NCBI RefSeq assembly: GCF_004210215.2 | Contig: NZ_CP067394.1 | Coordinates: forward strand, 2,666,001-2,730,000 | Reading direction: 5' to 3' | DNA length: 64,000 bases | From: Cryobacterium sp. SO1 | Lineage (GTDB): Bacteria > Actinomycetota > Actinomycetes > Actinomycetales > Microbacteriaceae | Shown: in pieces, positions 17,601 to 25,636 of the stretch | How the letters are laid out: each line of letters begins with the position of its first letter | Numbering within the stretch: the stretch's first letter is position 1 | Position numbers and translations under genes: made by a program | The notes under the pieces: model-generated | Told to the model about the DNA's origin: nothing | Database searches by the model: none | The model's input: the letters and a program-made list of their open reading frames with translations, nothing else

Positions 17601-19155
17601 CCGTGGCCTCGATGCGTGGGAACAGGGCGGTCAGCGGCGACACGTGGGTGCCACCCGTCCATTCCCAGGCCCGGTGGATGGGCGTGTCCTGCACCGCTCC
17701 GGTGCCGCCCAGGGCGCTCCACAGGGTGGCGGTGGCCTGCGGCGTCACCGGGGAGAGCAGCACGGCGAGGGTGCCGAGCCCGCGCACCACGGTGTGCAGC
17801 ACGGTTTCCAGGCGTTCGCGGTCGTCAGGGTTCTTGGCCAGCGCCCACGGCTCCTGCGTGGTGATGTAGCCGTTGAGCTCGTCGACGAGTTCCCACACCG
17901 CGGCGAGGGCCTCGTGCAGGGCGAGCCTGTCGATGGCTTCGTCGGCGGTCTGGCTGACCCGGATCGAGGTGGCGAGGATGGCGGCATCCGCGGACGTTTG
18001 AGGGCCGCCGGCCGGGATCTCGCCGTCGCAGTAGCGCACGACCATGGCGATGACCCTGGAGGCCAGGTTGCCGAAGCCGTTGGCCAGTTCCGACTGGTAG
18101 CGGGCGGACAGGTCCTCCCAGGAGAACGAACCGTCCTGGCCGAAGCTGATGGCGCGCATGAAGTAATAGCGGAACGTGTCGGAGCCGAAAACGTCGGTGA
18201 TCTGGTTCGGGGCGATGCCGGTGAGCTTGGACTTGCTCATCTTCTCGCCGCCCACGAGCAGCCAACCGTGGCCGAAGACCTGGGTGGGCACCGGGAGCCC
18301 GGCGGCCAGCAGCATGGCGGGCCAGATCACGGCGTGGAAGCGCAGGATGTCCTTGCCGACGATGTGGGTGGCGGGCCAGAGCCGGCTGAACTTCTCATCG
18401 TCCTGGCCGTAACCGGCCGCGGTGATGTAGTTCAGCAGGGCGTCGAACCACACGTAGACGACGTGGCTGTCGTCCCAGGGCACCTTGATGCCCCAGTCGA
18501 AGCTCGAGCGGGAGATCGACAGGTCGGAGAGGCCCTGTTTGACGAACGAGATGACCTCGTTGCGGGCCGACTCGGGCTGGATGAAGTCGGGGTTGGCTTC
18601 GTACAGGGCCAGCAGCTGGTCGGTGAAGGTGCTCATCCGGAAGAAGTAGTTCTTCTCGTGCAGCAGCTCCACGGGGATGGAGTGGATGGCGCAGACCTGC
18701 TGGCCGGTGTACTCGCCGGTGCCGTCGACGAGGTCGCTGGGCTGCTTGTACTCCTCACAGCCCACACAGTAGAAACCCTCGTACTCGCCCGTGTAGATGT
18801 GGCCGGCGTCGAAGAGGTGCTGCAGGAACTTCTGCGCGTTCACCTCGTGGCGCACGTCCGTGGTGCGGATGAAGTCGTCGTTTTTGATGTCGACGGTTTC
18901 CAGCAGCGGCTTCCACGCCGTCTCGACCAGCCGGTCGGCCCACTGCTTGGGGGTGACCCCGTTGGCCGTGGCGGTGCGCAGGATCTTCTGGCCGTGCTCG
19001 TCCGTGCCGGTGAGCAGCCAGGCGTCCTCGCCGCGCTGGCGGTGCCAGCGGGCAAGCACATCCGCGGCCACCTCCGTGTAGGCGTGCCCGATGTGCGGGA
19101 CATCATTCACATAGAAAATAGGCGTGGTGATGTAAAAAGATGAGCCGTCGGACAT
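17593..19155 (-). CDS. metG: Methionyl-tRNA synthetase
   Basis: Charges tRNA-Met. 520 residues; class I motifs are HIGH at residues 21-24 (VPHIGHAYTEVAADV) and KMSKS near residue 305 (GEKMSKSKLTG). The zinc knuckle region has YCVGCEEY followed by QVCAIH, giving a reduced metal site of MetG1/2 type. The anticodon-binding helical domain covers roughly 370-510, and there is no C-terminal tRNA-binding extension, as usual in this phylum. The ATG at 19155 fits. It lies upstream of tatD, as in M. tuberculosis (metS-tatD). Confidence 0.96.
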   Translation of the reverse strand: MSDGSSFYITTPIFYVNDVPHIGHAYTEVAADVLARWHRQRGEDAWLLTGTDEHGQKILRTATANGVTPKQWADRLVETAWKPLLETVDIKNDDFIRTTDVRHEVNAQKFLQHLFDAGHIYTGEYEGFYCVGCEEYKQPSDLVDGTGEYTGQQVCAIHSIPVELLHEKNYFFRMSTFTDQLLALYEANPDFIQPESARNEVISFVKQGLSDLSISRSSFDWGIKVPWDDSHVVYVWFDALLNYITAAGYGQDDEKFSRLWPATHIVGKDILRFHAVIWPAMLLAAGLPVPTQVFGHGWLLVGGEKMSKSKLTGIAPNQITDVFGSDTFRYYFMRAISFGQDGSFSWEDLSARYQSELANGFGNLASRVIAMVVRYCDGEIPAGGPQTSADAAILATSIRVSQTADEAIDRLALHEALAAVWELVDELNGYITTQEPWALAKNPDDRERLETVLHTVVRGLGTLAVLLSPVTPQATATLWSALGGTGAVQDTPIHRAWEWTGGTHVSPLTALFPRIEATVG

Positions 19156-19222
19156 GCTTTCATCTTATGGGGACCGGCCAGGACCGCCGACCCTGTTACG
19201 CCGCGCGGCTGCGCCGCCGCGC

Positions 19223-20098
19223 TCAGCCCAGCGGCAGTTCGGGCTGCGGGGCCGCCTTCTGACGGGTCGACCCGGCTCCGGCGGCCTTGCCGGTGAGAGC
19301 GGCCTCGTACAGATCGCGTTTGCCGAGACCGGATGCGGCGGACACGTCCGCGGCGGCGTCCTTCAGGCGTGCCCCGGCCGCCACCAGGGCCAGCACCTCG
19401 TCGACGCCGGTGGCCAGGTCCAGCACGCGGGCGCTGGCTCCGGCCACGACGATGCAGATCTCCCCGCGCACACCCGCTGCGGCCCACTCGGCCAGCTCGG
19501 CGGCGGTGCCCCGCTTGACCTCTTCATAGAACTTGGTCAGTTCCCGGCAGACCACCACGCGGCGCTCGGCGCCGAGCGCGGCGGCAAGGTCGGTGAGCGA
19601 CGCGGCGAGCCGGTTGGGCGATTCGAAGAAGACCATGGTGCGCCGCTCGGTCGCCACCTCGCGCAGCGCCTGCATCCGCTCGCCGTGTTTGCGCGGCAGG
19701 AAGCCCTCGAAGGTGAACCTGTCGGTGGGCAGGCCGGAGACGGCCAGCGCGGTGAGCACGGCCGACGGGCCGGGCAGCGCCGTGACCGTGACGCCGGCGG
19801 CGATGGCGGCATCCACCAGGTGGAAGCCGGGGTCGGAGACCGTGGGCATGCCGGCGTCGCTGAGCACGAGCAGGTCGGTGTCGCGGGCCAACTCCACGAG
19901 CTCGGCGGCCTTGCCGCGCTCGTTGTGGTCGTGCAGCGCGATCAGCCGGGGCCGGTTCTCCACCCCGAGGGCCTTGAGCAGGTGCACGGTCACCCGGGTG
20001 TCCTCGGCGGCGATCACTGTGCTCGTGCGCAACGCCTCGATCAGGCGGGTTGAGGCGTCCCCGAGGTTTCCGATGGGGGTGGCAGCCAGAATGATCAT
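19223..20098 (-). CDS. rsmI: 16S rRNA (cytidine1402-2'-O)-methyltransferase
   Basis: SAM-dependent methyltransferase of the tetrapyrrole methylase fold that modifies C1402 in the decoding centre. 291 residues from ATG 20098. The N-terminus AATPIGNLGDAS is the family signature. EDTRVT, the GMPTVSDPG motif and the SAM-binding TALPGPSAVLTAL follow, and the C-terminal KRDLYEAAL region is also typical. The open frame begins 66 bases further upstream without homology. It is divergent from pmt with 51 bp between starts, the same rsmI/pmt head-to-head pair as in mycobacteria. Confidence 0.95.
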   Translation of the reverse strand: MIILAATPIGNLGDASTRLIEALRTSTVIAAEDTRVTVHLLKALGVENRPRLIALHDHNERGKAAELVELARDTDLLVLSDAGMPTVSDPGFHLVDAAIAAGVTVTALPGPSAVLTALAVSGLPTDRFTFEGFLPRKHGERMQALREVATERRTMVFFESPNRLAASLTDLAAALGAERRVVVCRELTKFYEEVKRGTAAELAEWAAAGVRGEICIVVAGASARVLDLATGVDEVLALVAAGARLKDAAADVSAASGLGKRDLYEAALTGKAAGAGSTRQKAAPQPELPLG

Positions 20099-20149
20099 GT
20101 ACTCAGTCTCGCAGCCCTGGCTCTTCCGGTCGCTCACTACGATGGTCAG

Positions 20150-21691
20150 GTGCTCCTCACCCACCCCGCGTCCGATCGTGCGACCCAGCGTTGGCCCGAC
20201 CTGTGGGTCACCCGATGGGTGCGCCTGGCCGGACCGGCGCTGGTTCTGCTGCTGACCGCTGCCTTACGCTTTTGGAACCTCGGCCACCCCGGCACCCTGG
20301 TGTTCGATGAGACCTTCTATGTGAAGGACGCCTGGAGCCTGTTCAACAACGGCTACGAGTCGACCTGGCCGGATGGTGCCGACGCCCTGTTCGCCGCCGG
20401 GCAGAGCAACGTCTTCGGCAGCGCTGCGTCCTTCGTGGTGCACCCGCCGCTGGGCAAGTGGCTGATCGCGCTCGGGATGGCCGCGTTCGGCGCCGACAAC
20501 CCGTTCGCCTGGCGGGTGGTCACCGCCCTGGTCGGGCTGCTCGCGGTCGCACTGCTGATGCTCATCGCCCAGAAGCTGTTCCGCTCGGTGCTGCTGACCA
20601 CGTTCGCCGGGTTCCTCTTCGCCATCGACGGCAACGCCATCGTGATGAGCCGGGTGGCGCTGCTCGACAACTCCGTGATGTTCTTCGCCCTGCTCGGCTT
20701 CGGCGCGGTACTGATGGACCGGGACCACCACCGGGTGCGCCTGGGCGCCTGGCTGAACGAGAAGCGGGACAATCAGATCGAGCCCACCTGGGGGCCGGCG
20801 CTCTGGTGGCGGCCGTGGGTGCTGGCGGCGGGATTGGCGTTCGGTCTGGCCTGCTCGGTGAAGTGGTCCGGCGCCTATTTCCTGGCCGCGTTCGGCATTT
20901 ACCTCGTGGTGGTCGACGCGCTCGCCCGGCGCCGGGCCGGGCTGCCGTTCTGGGCCAGCGGGGCGATCCTCAAGCAGGGCCCGGTGACGTTCCTGCTCTT
21001 CGTGCCCGTTGCCGTTCTCACCTTCCTGGTCTCCTGGACCGGCTGGTTCGTCACCCGCGGCGGCTACTACCGGGACTGGGCCGATCAGGCCGGTCAGGCC
21101 TGGACCGGAGCACTGGCCTGGGTGCCGCACAGCCTGCAGAGCTTCTGGCACTACCAGTCCGCGGCGTACGCGTACCACGTGGGCCTGGTCACCCCGCATC
21201 CGTACCAGGCGAACCCGCTCACCTGGCTGATCATGAGCCGGCCGACCAGCATGTACTACCAGGGTTCTTCCCTGGGCGAGATCGGCTGCGGCTACGCCAC
21301 CTGCTCCGAGGCGATCACCGGTATCGCCAATCCGCTGATCTGGTGGGCGGCGAGCATCGCCATCCTCTACCTGGTCTACCGGCTGGTGCGATACCGCCAG
21401 TGGCAGGTCGGCCTGATCCTGATGGGGCTGGTGGCCGGCTACCTGCCCTGGCTGATGTACCTGAACCGCACGGTCTTTCAGTTCTATACGATCGCGTTCC
21501 AGCCGTACCTGATCCTCGGCCTCACCCTGGTGATCGGCCTGCTCCTCAGGAGCGTCTCGGGCCGGGTCGTCGTGGTGGTGTTCCTGGTCCTGGCCACGCT
21601 CGTGAGCGCCTTCTACTTCCCGCTCTGGACCGGCGCCCAGGTTCCGTTCGGATTCTGGCAGGCCCACATCTGGCTGCCGAGCTGGCGCTGA
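20150..21691 (+). CDS. pmt: Protein O-mannosyltransferase (PMT family)
   Basis: Multi-pass membrane glycosyltransferase that moves mannose from polyprenyl-phosphomannose to Ser/Thr of exported proteins. 513 residues with about ten or more helices. The catalytic Asp-Glu pair DE lies at residues 53-54 in the first outside loop (LVFDETFYVKD), and the lipid-facing signature VHPPLGKWLI follows at about 97. The start is GTG at 20150 without a clear ribosome site; the conserved DE loop is 50 residues in, as in M. tuberculosis Rv1002c. Secreted lipoproteins such as MetQ would be possible acceptors (inference). Confidence 0.92.
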   Translation: MLLTHPASDRATQRWPDLWVTRWVRLAGPALVLLLTAALRFWNLGHPGTLVFDETFYVKDAWSLFNNGYESTWPDGADALFAAGQSNVFGSAASFVVHPPLGKWLIALGMAAFGADNPFAWRVVTALVGLLAVALLMLIAQKLFRSVLLTTFAGFLFAIDGNAIVMSRVALLDNSVMFFALLGFGAVLMDRDHHRVRLGAWLNEKRDNQIEPTWGPALWWRPWVLAAGLAFGLACSVKWSGAYFLAAFGIYLVVVDALARRRAGLPFWASGAILKQGPVTFLLFVPVAVLTFLVSWTGWFVTRGGYYRDWADQAGQAWTGALAWVPHSLQSFWHYQSAAYAYHVGLVTPHPYQANPLTWLIMSRPTSMYYQGSSLGEIGCGYATCSEAITGIANPLIWWAASIAILYLVYRLVRYRQWQVGLILMGLVAGYLPWLMYLNRTVFQFYTIAFQPYLILGLTLVIGLLLRSVSGRVVVVVFLVLATLVSAFYFPLWTGAQVPFGFWQAHIWLPSWR

Positions 21692-21881
21692 CCGGCTCAA
21701 ACGCTGGTATTGCAGGCCGTGCATACATCTCGACATATGCCGAAATTGGAATACGTCCGCTGTTAAAGGCGTGTGAATTGGCGCTGTTTTCGGGGTCAGA
21801 ACCCGTAGGATGGCCGGTATCTGCTTGACGAGTGTTTGCTCTATTACCGACTGAGAAGTCCAGATACAAACCAAAGGCCTC

Positions 21882-22982
21882 ATGTCGGAAGCATCTGCCG
21901 CACCCACGGTGCGTATTGTCCGCACTCGCAAGGGTGGCGACTCCAAGAACCCCACCACCGAGTACTCCTCTCTTTTGCACACCGTGCGGAACCTCGGCCT
22001 GCTCGGCCGCCGCACGGGTTTCTACTGGGGTGTCTTCGCCGCTCTGGTACTGATCACCGCCGGCCTCGGCGTCGGCTTTGTGCTGCTGGGCGATTCCTGG
22101 TACCAGCTGATCATCGCCGGCGTGCTGGGCATCATCCTCACCCAGTTCGCCTTCCTTGCCCACGAGGCCTCACACCGCCAGGTCTTCGAGTCCGGCCCCG
22201 CGAACGACCGGGCCGGCCGCATCCTCGCCAACCTGTTCGTCGGCATCAGCTACGCCTGGTGGATGACCAAGCACAGCCGGCACCACGCCAACCCGAACGT
22301 GGTGGGCAAGGACCCGGACATCGACCCCGACGTGATCCGGTTCAACGAGAAGGACGCGTCAGAGGTCAACTGGCTCACTTCCTTCATCACCCGCAAGCAG
22401 GGCTACCTGTTCTTCCCGCTGCTCACCCTCGAGGGCATCAACCTGCACATCCACGGCTTCAAGACCGTCTTCGGCAGGGGCAAGGTCGACAAGCGCTGGC
22501 TCGAGATCACCATGCTCACCACGCGCATCCTGGTCTACTTCGCCGTGATCTTCTACTTCCTGCCGCTGGGCATGGCGTTCGCCTTCATCGGCGTGCAGAT
22601 GGCCGTCTTCGGCGTCTACATGGGCGCATCCTTCGCACCCAACCATAAGGGCATGCCGCAGCTGCCGCACGAGAGCAAGGTCGACTTCCTCCGTCGCCAG
22701 GTGCTCACGTCGCGCAACATCCGCGGCGGCACCTTCATGGACACCTTCATGGGCGGCCTGAACTACCAGGTCGAGCACCACCTGTTCCCGAACATGGCCC
22801 GCCCGCACCTGAAAAAGGCGCAGGAGATCACCAAGGAATACTGCGAGTCGAACAAGATCCTGTACACGGAGACCGGTCTGTTCGAGTCGTACGGCATCGT
22901 CGTCGCCTACCTCAACAAGGTGGGCCTGGCCGCCCGCGACCCGTTCGACTGCCCGATGGTGCAGCGCTTCCACCACCGCTGA
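21882..22982 (+). CDS. Membrane fatty-acid desaturase
   Basis: Di-iron membrane desaturase that introduces a double bond into acyl chains. 366 residues. All three histidine boxes are present: HEASH (94-98), HSRHH (131-135) and QVEHH (about 295-299). Two paired helix bundles flank them. AAAGG lies before the ATG at 21882. The 190-bp upstream gap is AT-rich for this genome and long enough for a regulated leader, as in cold-induced desaturases, but I could not fit a clear -35/-10 pair. The stop TGA lies at the left edge of the IS110 element, so the insertion just missed the gene. Regiospecificity is unknown. Confidence 0.9.
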   Translation: MSEASAAPTVRIVRTRKGGDSKNPTTEYSSLLHTVRNLGLLGRRTGFYWGVFAALVLITAGLGVGFVLLGDSWYQLIIAGVLGIILTQFAFLAHEASHRQVFESGPANDRAGRILANLFVGISYAWWMTKHSRHHANPNVVGKDPDIDPDVIRFNEKDASEVNWLTSFITRKQGYLFFPLLTLEGINLHIHGFKTVFGRGKVDKRWLEITMLTTRILVYFAVIFYFLPLGMAFAFIGVQMAVFGVYMGASFAPNHKGMPQLPHESKVDFLRRQVLTSRNIRGGTFMDTFMGGLNYQVEHHLFPNMARPHLKKAQEITKEYCESNKILYTETGLFESYGIVVAYLNKVGLAARDPFDCPMVQRFHHR

Positions 22983-23002
22983 CCCCGTTACCTTGTAAGT
23001 AG

Positions 23003-23197
23003 CCCTTGAAGCTTGCTTCTGAAGGGTGTTGGCCTGTTAGGCCCGGCATGGTTGTTGCCCCCAGTCGTTAATGATCCGGGGGGTGTTGTCACCGGGCCTG
23101 ACTGGCATTGGGTGATCGCTAATAGGGGCTCGACTGGAACTCGTTTCTGGGTCGAACGTAACGTGGATGCCGAGACTTGATGCCGTGGACAGGCCAA
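23003..23197 (+). ncRNA. Candidate IS110 bridge RNA (target loop then donor loop)
   Basis: The fold was worked out by hand. A 5' hairpin CCCTTGAAG/CTTC..AAGGG (23003-23026) is followed by an outer closing stem TTGGCCTGT (23029-23037) with ACAGGCCAA (23189-23197), perfect over 9 bp. Inside are two hairpins with internal loops. Loop 1 has stem AGGCCCGG/CCGGGCCT (23039-23046, 23092-23099) and inner CCCCC/GGGGG. Loop 2 has stem GGCAT/ATGCC (23104-23108, 23167-23171) and inner TCGAC/GTCGA (23130-23134, 23151-23155). Loop 2, the expected donor loop, carries ATAGGGGC (23122-23129), identical to the right end of the element, and GTAACG (23158-23163), complementary to the left end. The order and strands match the IS621 bridge RNA. 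Confidence 0.75.
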
Positions 23198-23224
23198 CTA
23201 ATCCGCATGGCTGACGGGAAACTC

Positions 23225-24424
23225 ATGATTGAGAATTACGACAGCGTCGACGTGTTCATCGGTGTTGACGTTGGAAAAAGCGAACATCACGCGGTCGCTC
23301 TGGACCGCTCTGGGAAACGCCTCTATGACAAAGCGCTCCCCAATGACGAGGCAAGACTGCGCGCCGTGATCCAGAAACTCAAGGTCCGCGGGCAGGTCCT
23401 CCTAGTCGTCGACCAGCCCGAAACAGTCGGCGCTCTGCCCGTCGCCGTCGCTTATGCCGAAGGCATCCTCGTGGCCTATTTGCCCGGGCTGGCTATGCGT
23501 CGAATCGCCGACTTGCACCCCGGTGAGGCAAAGACGGATGCCCGCGACGCGGCCATCATCGCCGAAGCTGCCCGCACCCTCCCGCACGCTCTGCGCCCGC
23601 TGCGCCTTGAAGACGAGCAGATCGCTGAACTATCGATGCTGTGCGGATTCGACGATGACATCGTCGGCCAGATGACCGCCACCAGCAACCGGATCCGGGG
23701 GCTGCTGATGCAGATCCACCCAGCGTTGGAGCGGGTACTGGGCCCGCACCTCGACCACCCGGCCGTCCTGGATCTCCTCCAGAAATACCCGACACCGACA
23801 GCACTGACGGCCGCCGGGAGGGTCCGGGTCGGCAACCGCCTCATCAAGCTCGCGCCACGGATGGGCCGCCGCTTAGCAGAGGAAATCTTCCAGGCGCTCT
23901 CCGAGCAGACCGTCATCGTTGGTGGCACCCACGCCACACGCGCCGTGCTGCCGCGCCTCGCCGAGCAGCTCAGCACGCTCCACCGCCAACGCACCGAAAT
24001 TGCCGTCGAGGTCGCCGAGCTCGTCGACGCCAACCCACTGGAACCGATCATCACGAGCATGCCCGGGGTCGGTGTGAGGACCGCCGCCCGTGTCATCACC
24101 GAGATCTCCGGCAAGGAGTTCGCCACCGCCGGCCACCTCGCTTCCTACGCCGGCCTGGCGCCGGTCACCAGACGCTCCGGATCATCCATCCGAGGCGAGC
24201 ACCCCTCACGGCGTGGCAACAAAGTCCTCAAACGCACGCTGTTCCTCTCCGCCTTCGCGGCCCTCAGCGACCCCGTCTCACGCACCTACTACGACCGCAA
24301 GATCGCCCAAGGTAAACGCCATAACCAAGCCCTCATAGCCCTCGCCCGCCGACGCTGTGACGTGCTCTACGCCATGCTCCGCGATGGCACGCTCTACGAA
24401 AACAAAACCCCCATCAAGACTTGA
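23225..24424 (+). CDS. IS110-family transposase (DEDD + serine recombinase)
   Basis: RNA-guided recombinase of the IS110 type, about 399 residues. The N-terminal RuvC-like DEDD domain shows GVDVGKSEHHAVALD (Asp15 from this start), VVDQPE, and KTDARDAAIIAEAAR with the last two acidic residues. The C-terminal Tnp domain shows SMPGVGVRTAARVITEI, a helix-hairpin-helix-like segment, then YAGLAPVTRRSGSSIRG with the candidate catalytic serine, and RRGNKVLKRTLF. The frame is intact. ATG 23207 and ATG 23180 are alternatives; 23225 gives the usual N-terminus and leaves the RNA stem (ending 23197) untranslated. The TGA overlaps the TTGACG box at the right end. Confidence 0.93.
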   Translation: MIENYDSVDVFIGVDVGKSEHHAVALDRSGKRLYDKALPNDEARLRAVIQKLKVRGQVLLVVDQPETVGALPVAVAYAEGILVAYLPGLAMRRIADLHPGEAKTDARDAAIIAEAARTLPHALRPLRLEDEQIAELSMLCGFDDDIVGQMTATSNRIRGLLMQIHPALERVLGPHLDHPAVLDLLQKYPTPTALTAAGRVRVGNRLIKLAPRMGRRLAEEIFQALSEQTVIVGGTHATRAVLPRLAEQLSTLHRQRTEIAVEVAELVDANPLEPIITSMPGVGVRTAARVITEISGKEFATAGHLASYAGLAPVTRRSGSSIRGEHPSRRGNKVLKRTLFLSAFAALSDPVSRTYYDRKIAQGKRHNQALIALARRRCDVLYAMLRDGTLYENKTPIKT

Positions 24425-24446
24425 CGAAACACATAGGGGCACCCCC

Positions 24447-24509
24447 TCGCGAACTGTGAGGAAAGCCCCCGGAATCTCGGATTCTTGGGGCTTTTCTCAC
24501 GCTTCGCGA
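24447..24509. repeat. Dispersed palindromic element, family 2, copy 2
   Basis: The left arm 24447-24469 and right arm 24487-24509 (GGGGCTTTTCTCACGCTTCG and three more bases) are imperfect 23-bp complements around a 17-nt centre. The geometry equals copy 1 at 9831-9894. It directly borders the right end of the IS110 element, so it is the probable insertion landmark. Confidence 0.75.
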
Positions 24510-24531
24510 ACCGATCGGTAGGGTTGAGACA

Positions 24532-25575
24532 ATGTGGATGTGGGGAGTTGCGGCGGCCGGGATGGCCACCCTGGCGGCGTGGGGTGTGCACACTCTCGTT
24601 CCCGCGGTCCCGCTTCTGACCGCGGCCGTGCTGCTGGGCATCGTGGTGGGGCAGCTGCCCATGCTGCGCCCCGCCCTGGCCGGCCCGCTGGGGCCCGGCC
24701 TGTCCCTGGCCGCCAAACGCCTGATGCGGCTCGGCGTGGTGCTGCTCGGCCTCAAGCTCAGCCTGGTCGACATCGCCGCGCTCGGCTGGCTCACCATCAG
24801 CAGCACGGTGCTGATCGTGCTGCTGACCTTCTTCGGCACCCTGTGGCTGGGCCGCCGGGTGGGCCTGCCCGGCAATCAGCCGCTGCTCATCGCCACCGGC
24901 TTCGCCGTCTGCGGCGCCTCCGCCATCGGCGCGATGAGCGGGGTGATCAAGGCCAAGGACCGGGAGACCGCCACCCCGGTGGCGCTCGTCACCCTGTGCG
25001 GCACCCTCGCGATCGGCGTACTGCCGCTGCTCTGGCATCCGCTGGGACTGACCGACCTGAAATTCGGCCACTGGGTCGGCGCCGGGGTACACGATGTGGG
25101 CCAGGTCGTCGCCACCGCGCAGATCGCCGGGTCGGCGGCCCTCGCCGTGGCCGTGGTGGTCAAGCTCACCCGGGTGTTGATGCTCGCCCCGCTGGTGGCC
25201 GGCGTGGCGGTCTACGAACGCCGCCGGGCGCCCGTCCCGGTCACCCCGGCCGGCGACGTGATCGGCACCCCTGCCGCCGTGCCCGCCGCTATGCCTGCCG
25301 CCGTGCCCGCCGCCCGCCGAACGCCGGTGCTGCCCCTGTTCGTCGCCGGGTTCCTGGCGATGGTGCTGGTACGCACGTTTGTTCCGCTGCCCACGGCCGT
25401 GCTCGAAACAGCCGACCTGGTGCAGACCGTGCTGCTGGCCATGGCGCTGTTCGGGCTGGGCACCGCGGTGCGGCTGACCGAGCTGGTGCAGACCGGCGGG
25501 AAGGCGCTGGGCGTTGGCCTGGCCTCCTGGCTGCTGATCGCCCTGCTGGCGCTGGCCGCCGTGCAGCTGAGCTGA
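24532..25575 (+). CDS. YeiH/UPF0324-family membrane transporter
   Basis: 347 residues with about ten helices. Family features are LLGIVVGQLPML in the first helices, LMRLGVVLLGLKLSL, and the highly conserved GFAVCGASAIGAMSGVIKAKD followed by GAGVHDVGQVVATA. Members are called putative sulfate exporters; in this family a role with taurine/sulfonate breakdown is proposed for some. A low-complexity insertion rich in PAAVPAAMPAAVPAA (about residues 245-263) sits in a cytoplasmic loop. The start could be ATG 24532 or ATG 24538. It precedes metY on the same strand with a 61-bp gap, which fits a sulfur-assimilation link (inference). Confidence 0.88.
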   Translation: MWMWGVAAAGMATLAAWGVHTLVPAVPLLTAAVLLGIVVGQLPMLRPALAGPLGPGLSLAAKRLMRLGVVLLGLKLSLVDIAALGWLTISSTVLIVLLTFFGTLWLGRRVGLPGNQPLLIATGFAVCGASAIGAMSGVIKAKDRETATPVALVTLCGTLAIGVLPLLWHPLGLTDLKFGHWVGAGVHDVGQVVATAQIAGSAALAVAVVVKLTRVLMLAPLVAGVAVYERRRAPVPVTPAGDVIGTPAAVPAAMPAAVPAARRTPVLPLFVAGFLAMVLVRTFVPLPTAVLETADLVQTVLLAMALFGLGTAVRLTELVQTGGKALGVGLASWLLIALLALAAVQLS

Positions 25576-25636
25576 CATGTGGCGCTCTGTTACGCCGCCG
25601 GGCCGGGGGCCGGCACCTGGCCGGTAGCGTATTCCC

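Larger units (their letters stand above)
22983..24441 (+). mobile_element. IS110-family insertion sequence with bridge-RNA-type left end
   Basis: About 1.46 kb with one transposase gene and a 240-bp non-coding left end. As expected for the family there are no terminal inverted repeats. The pentamer ACCCC flanks both sides (22982-22986 and 24441-24445), so the exact junctions lie within these repeats. The left end abuts the desaturase stop; the right end abuts a family-2 palindrome, whose copy elsewhere follows a MarR stop in a similar way. Guides in the non-coding RNA match the two ends: ATAGGGGC at 24433-24440 and CGTTAC at 22986-22991. The right end carries TTGACG (24421-24426) and the left end TAAGTA (22996-23001), which would form a promoter when a circle closes. 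Confidence 0.85.

Noticed and set aside
20264..22015. 583-codon frame opposite pmt
   Set aside because: Gln/His/Glu/Arg-rich composition without domains; pmt on the + strand has the DE loop and membrane helices.
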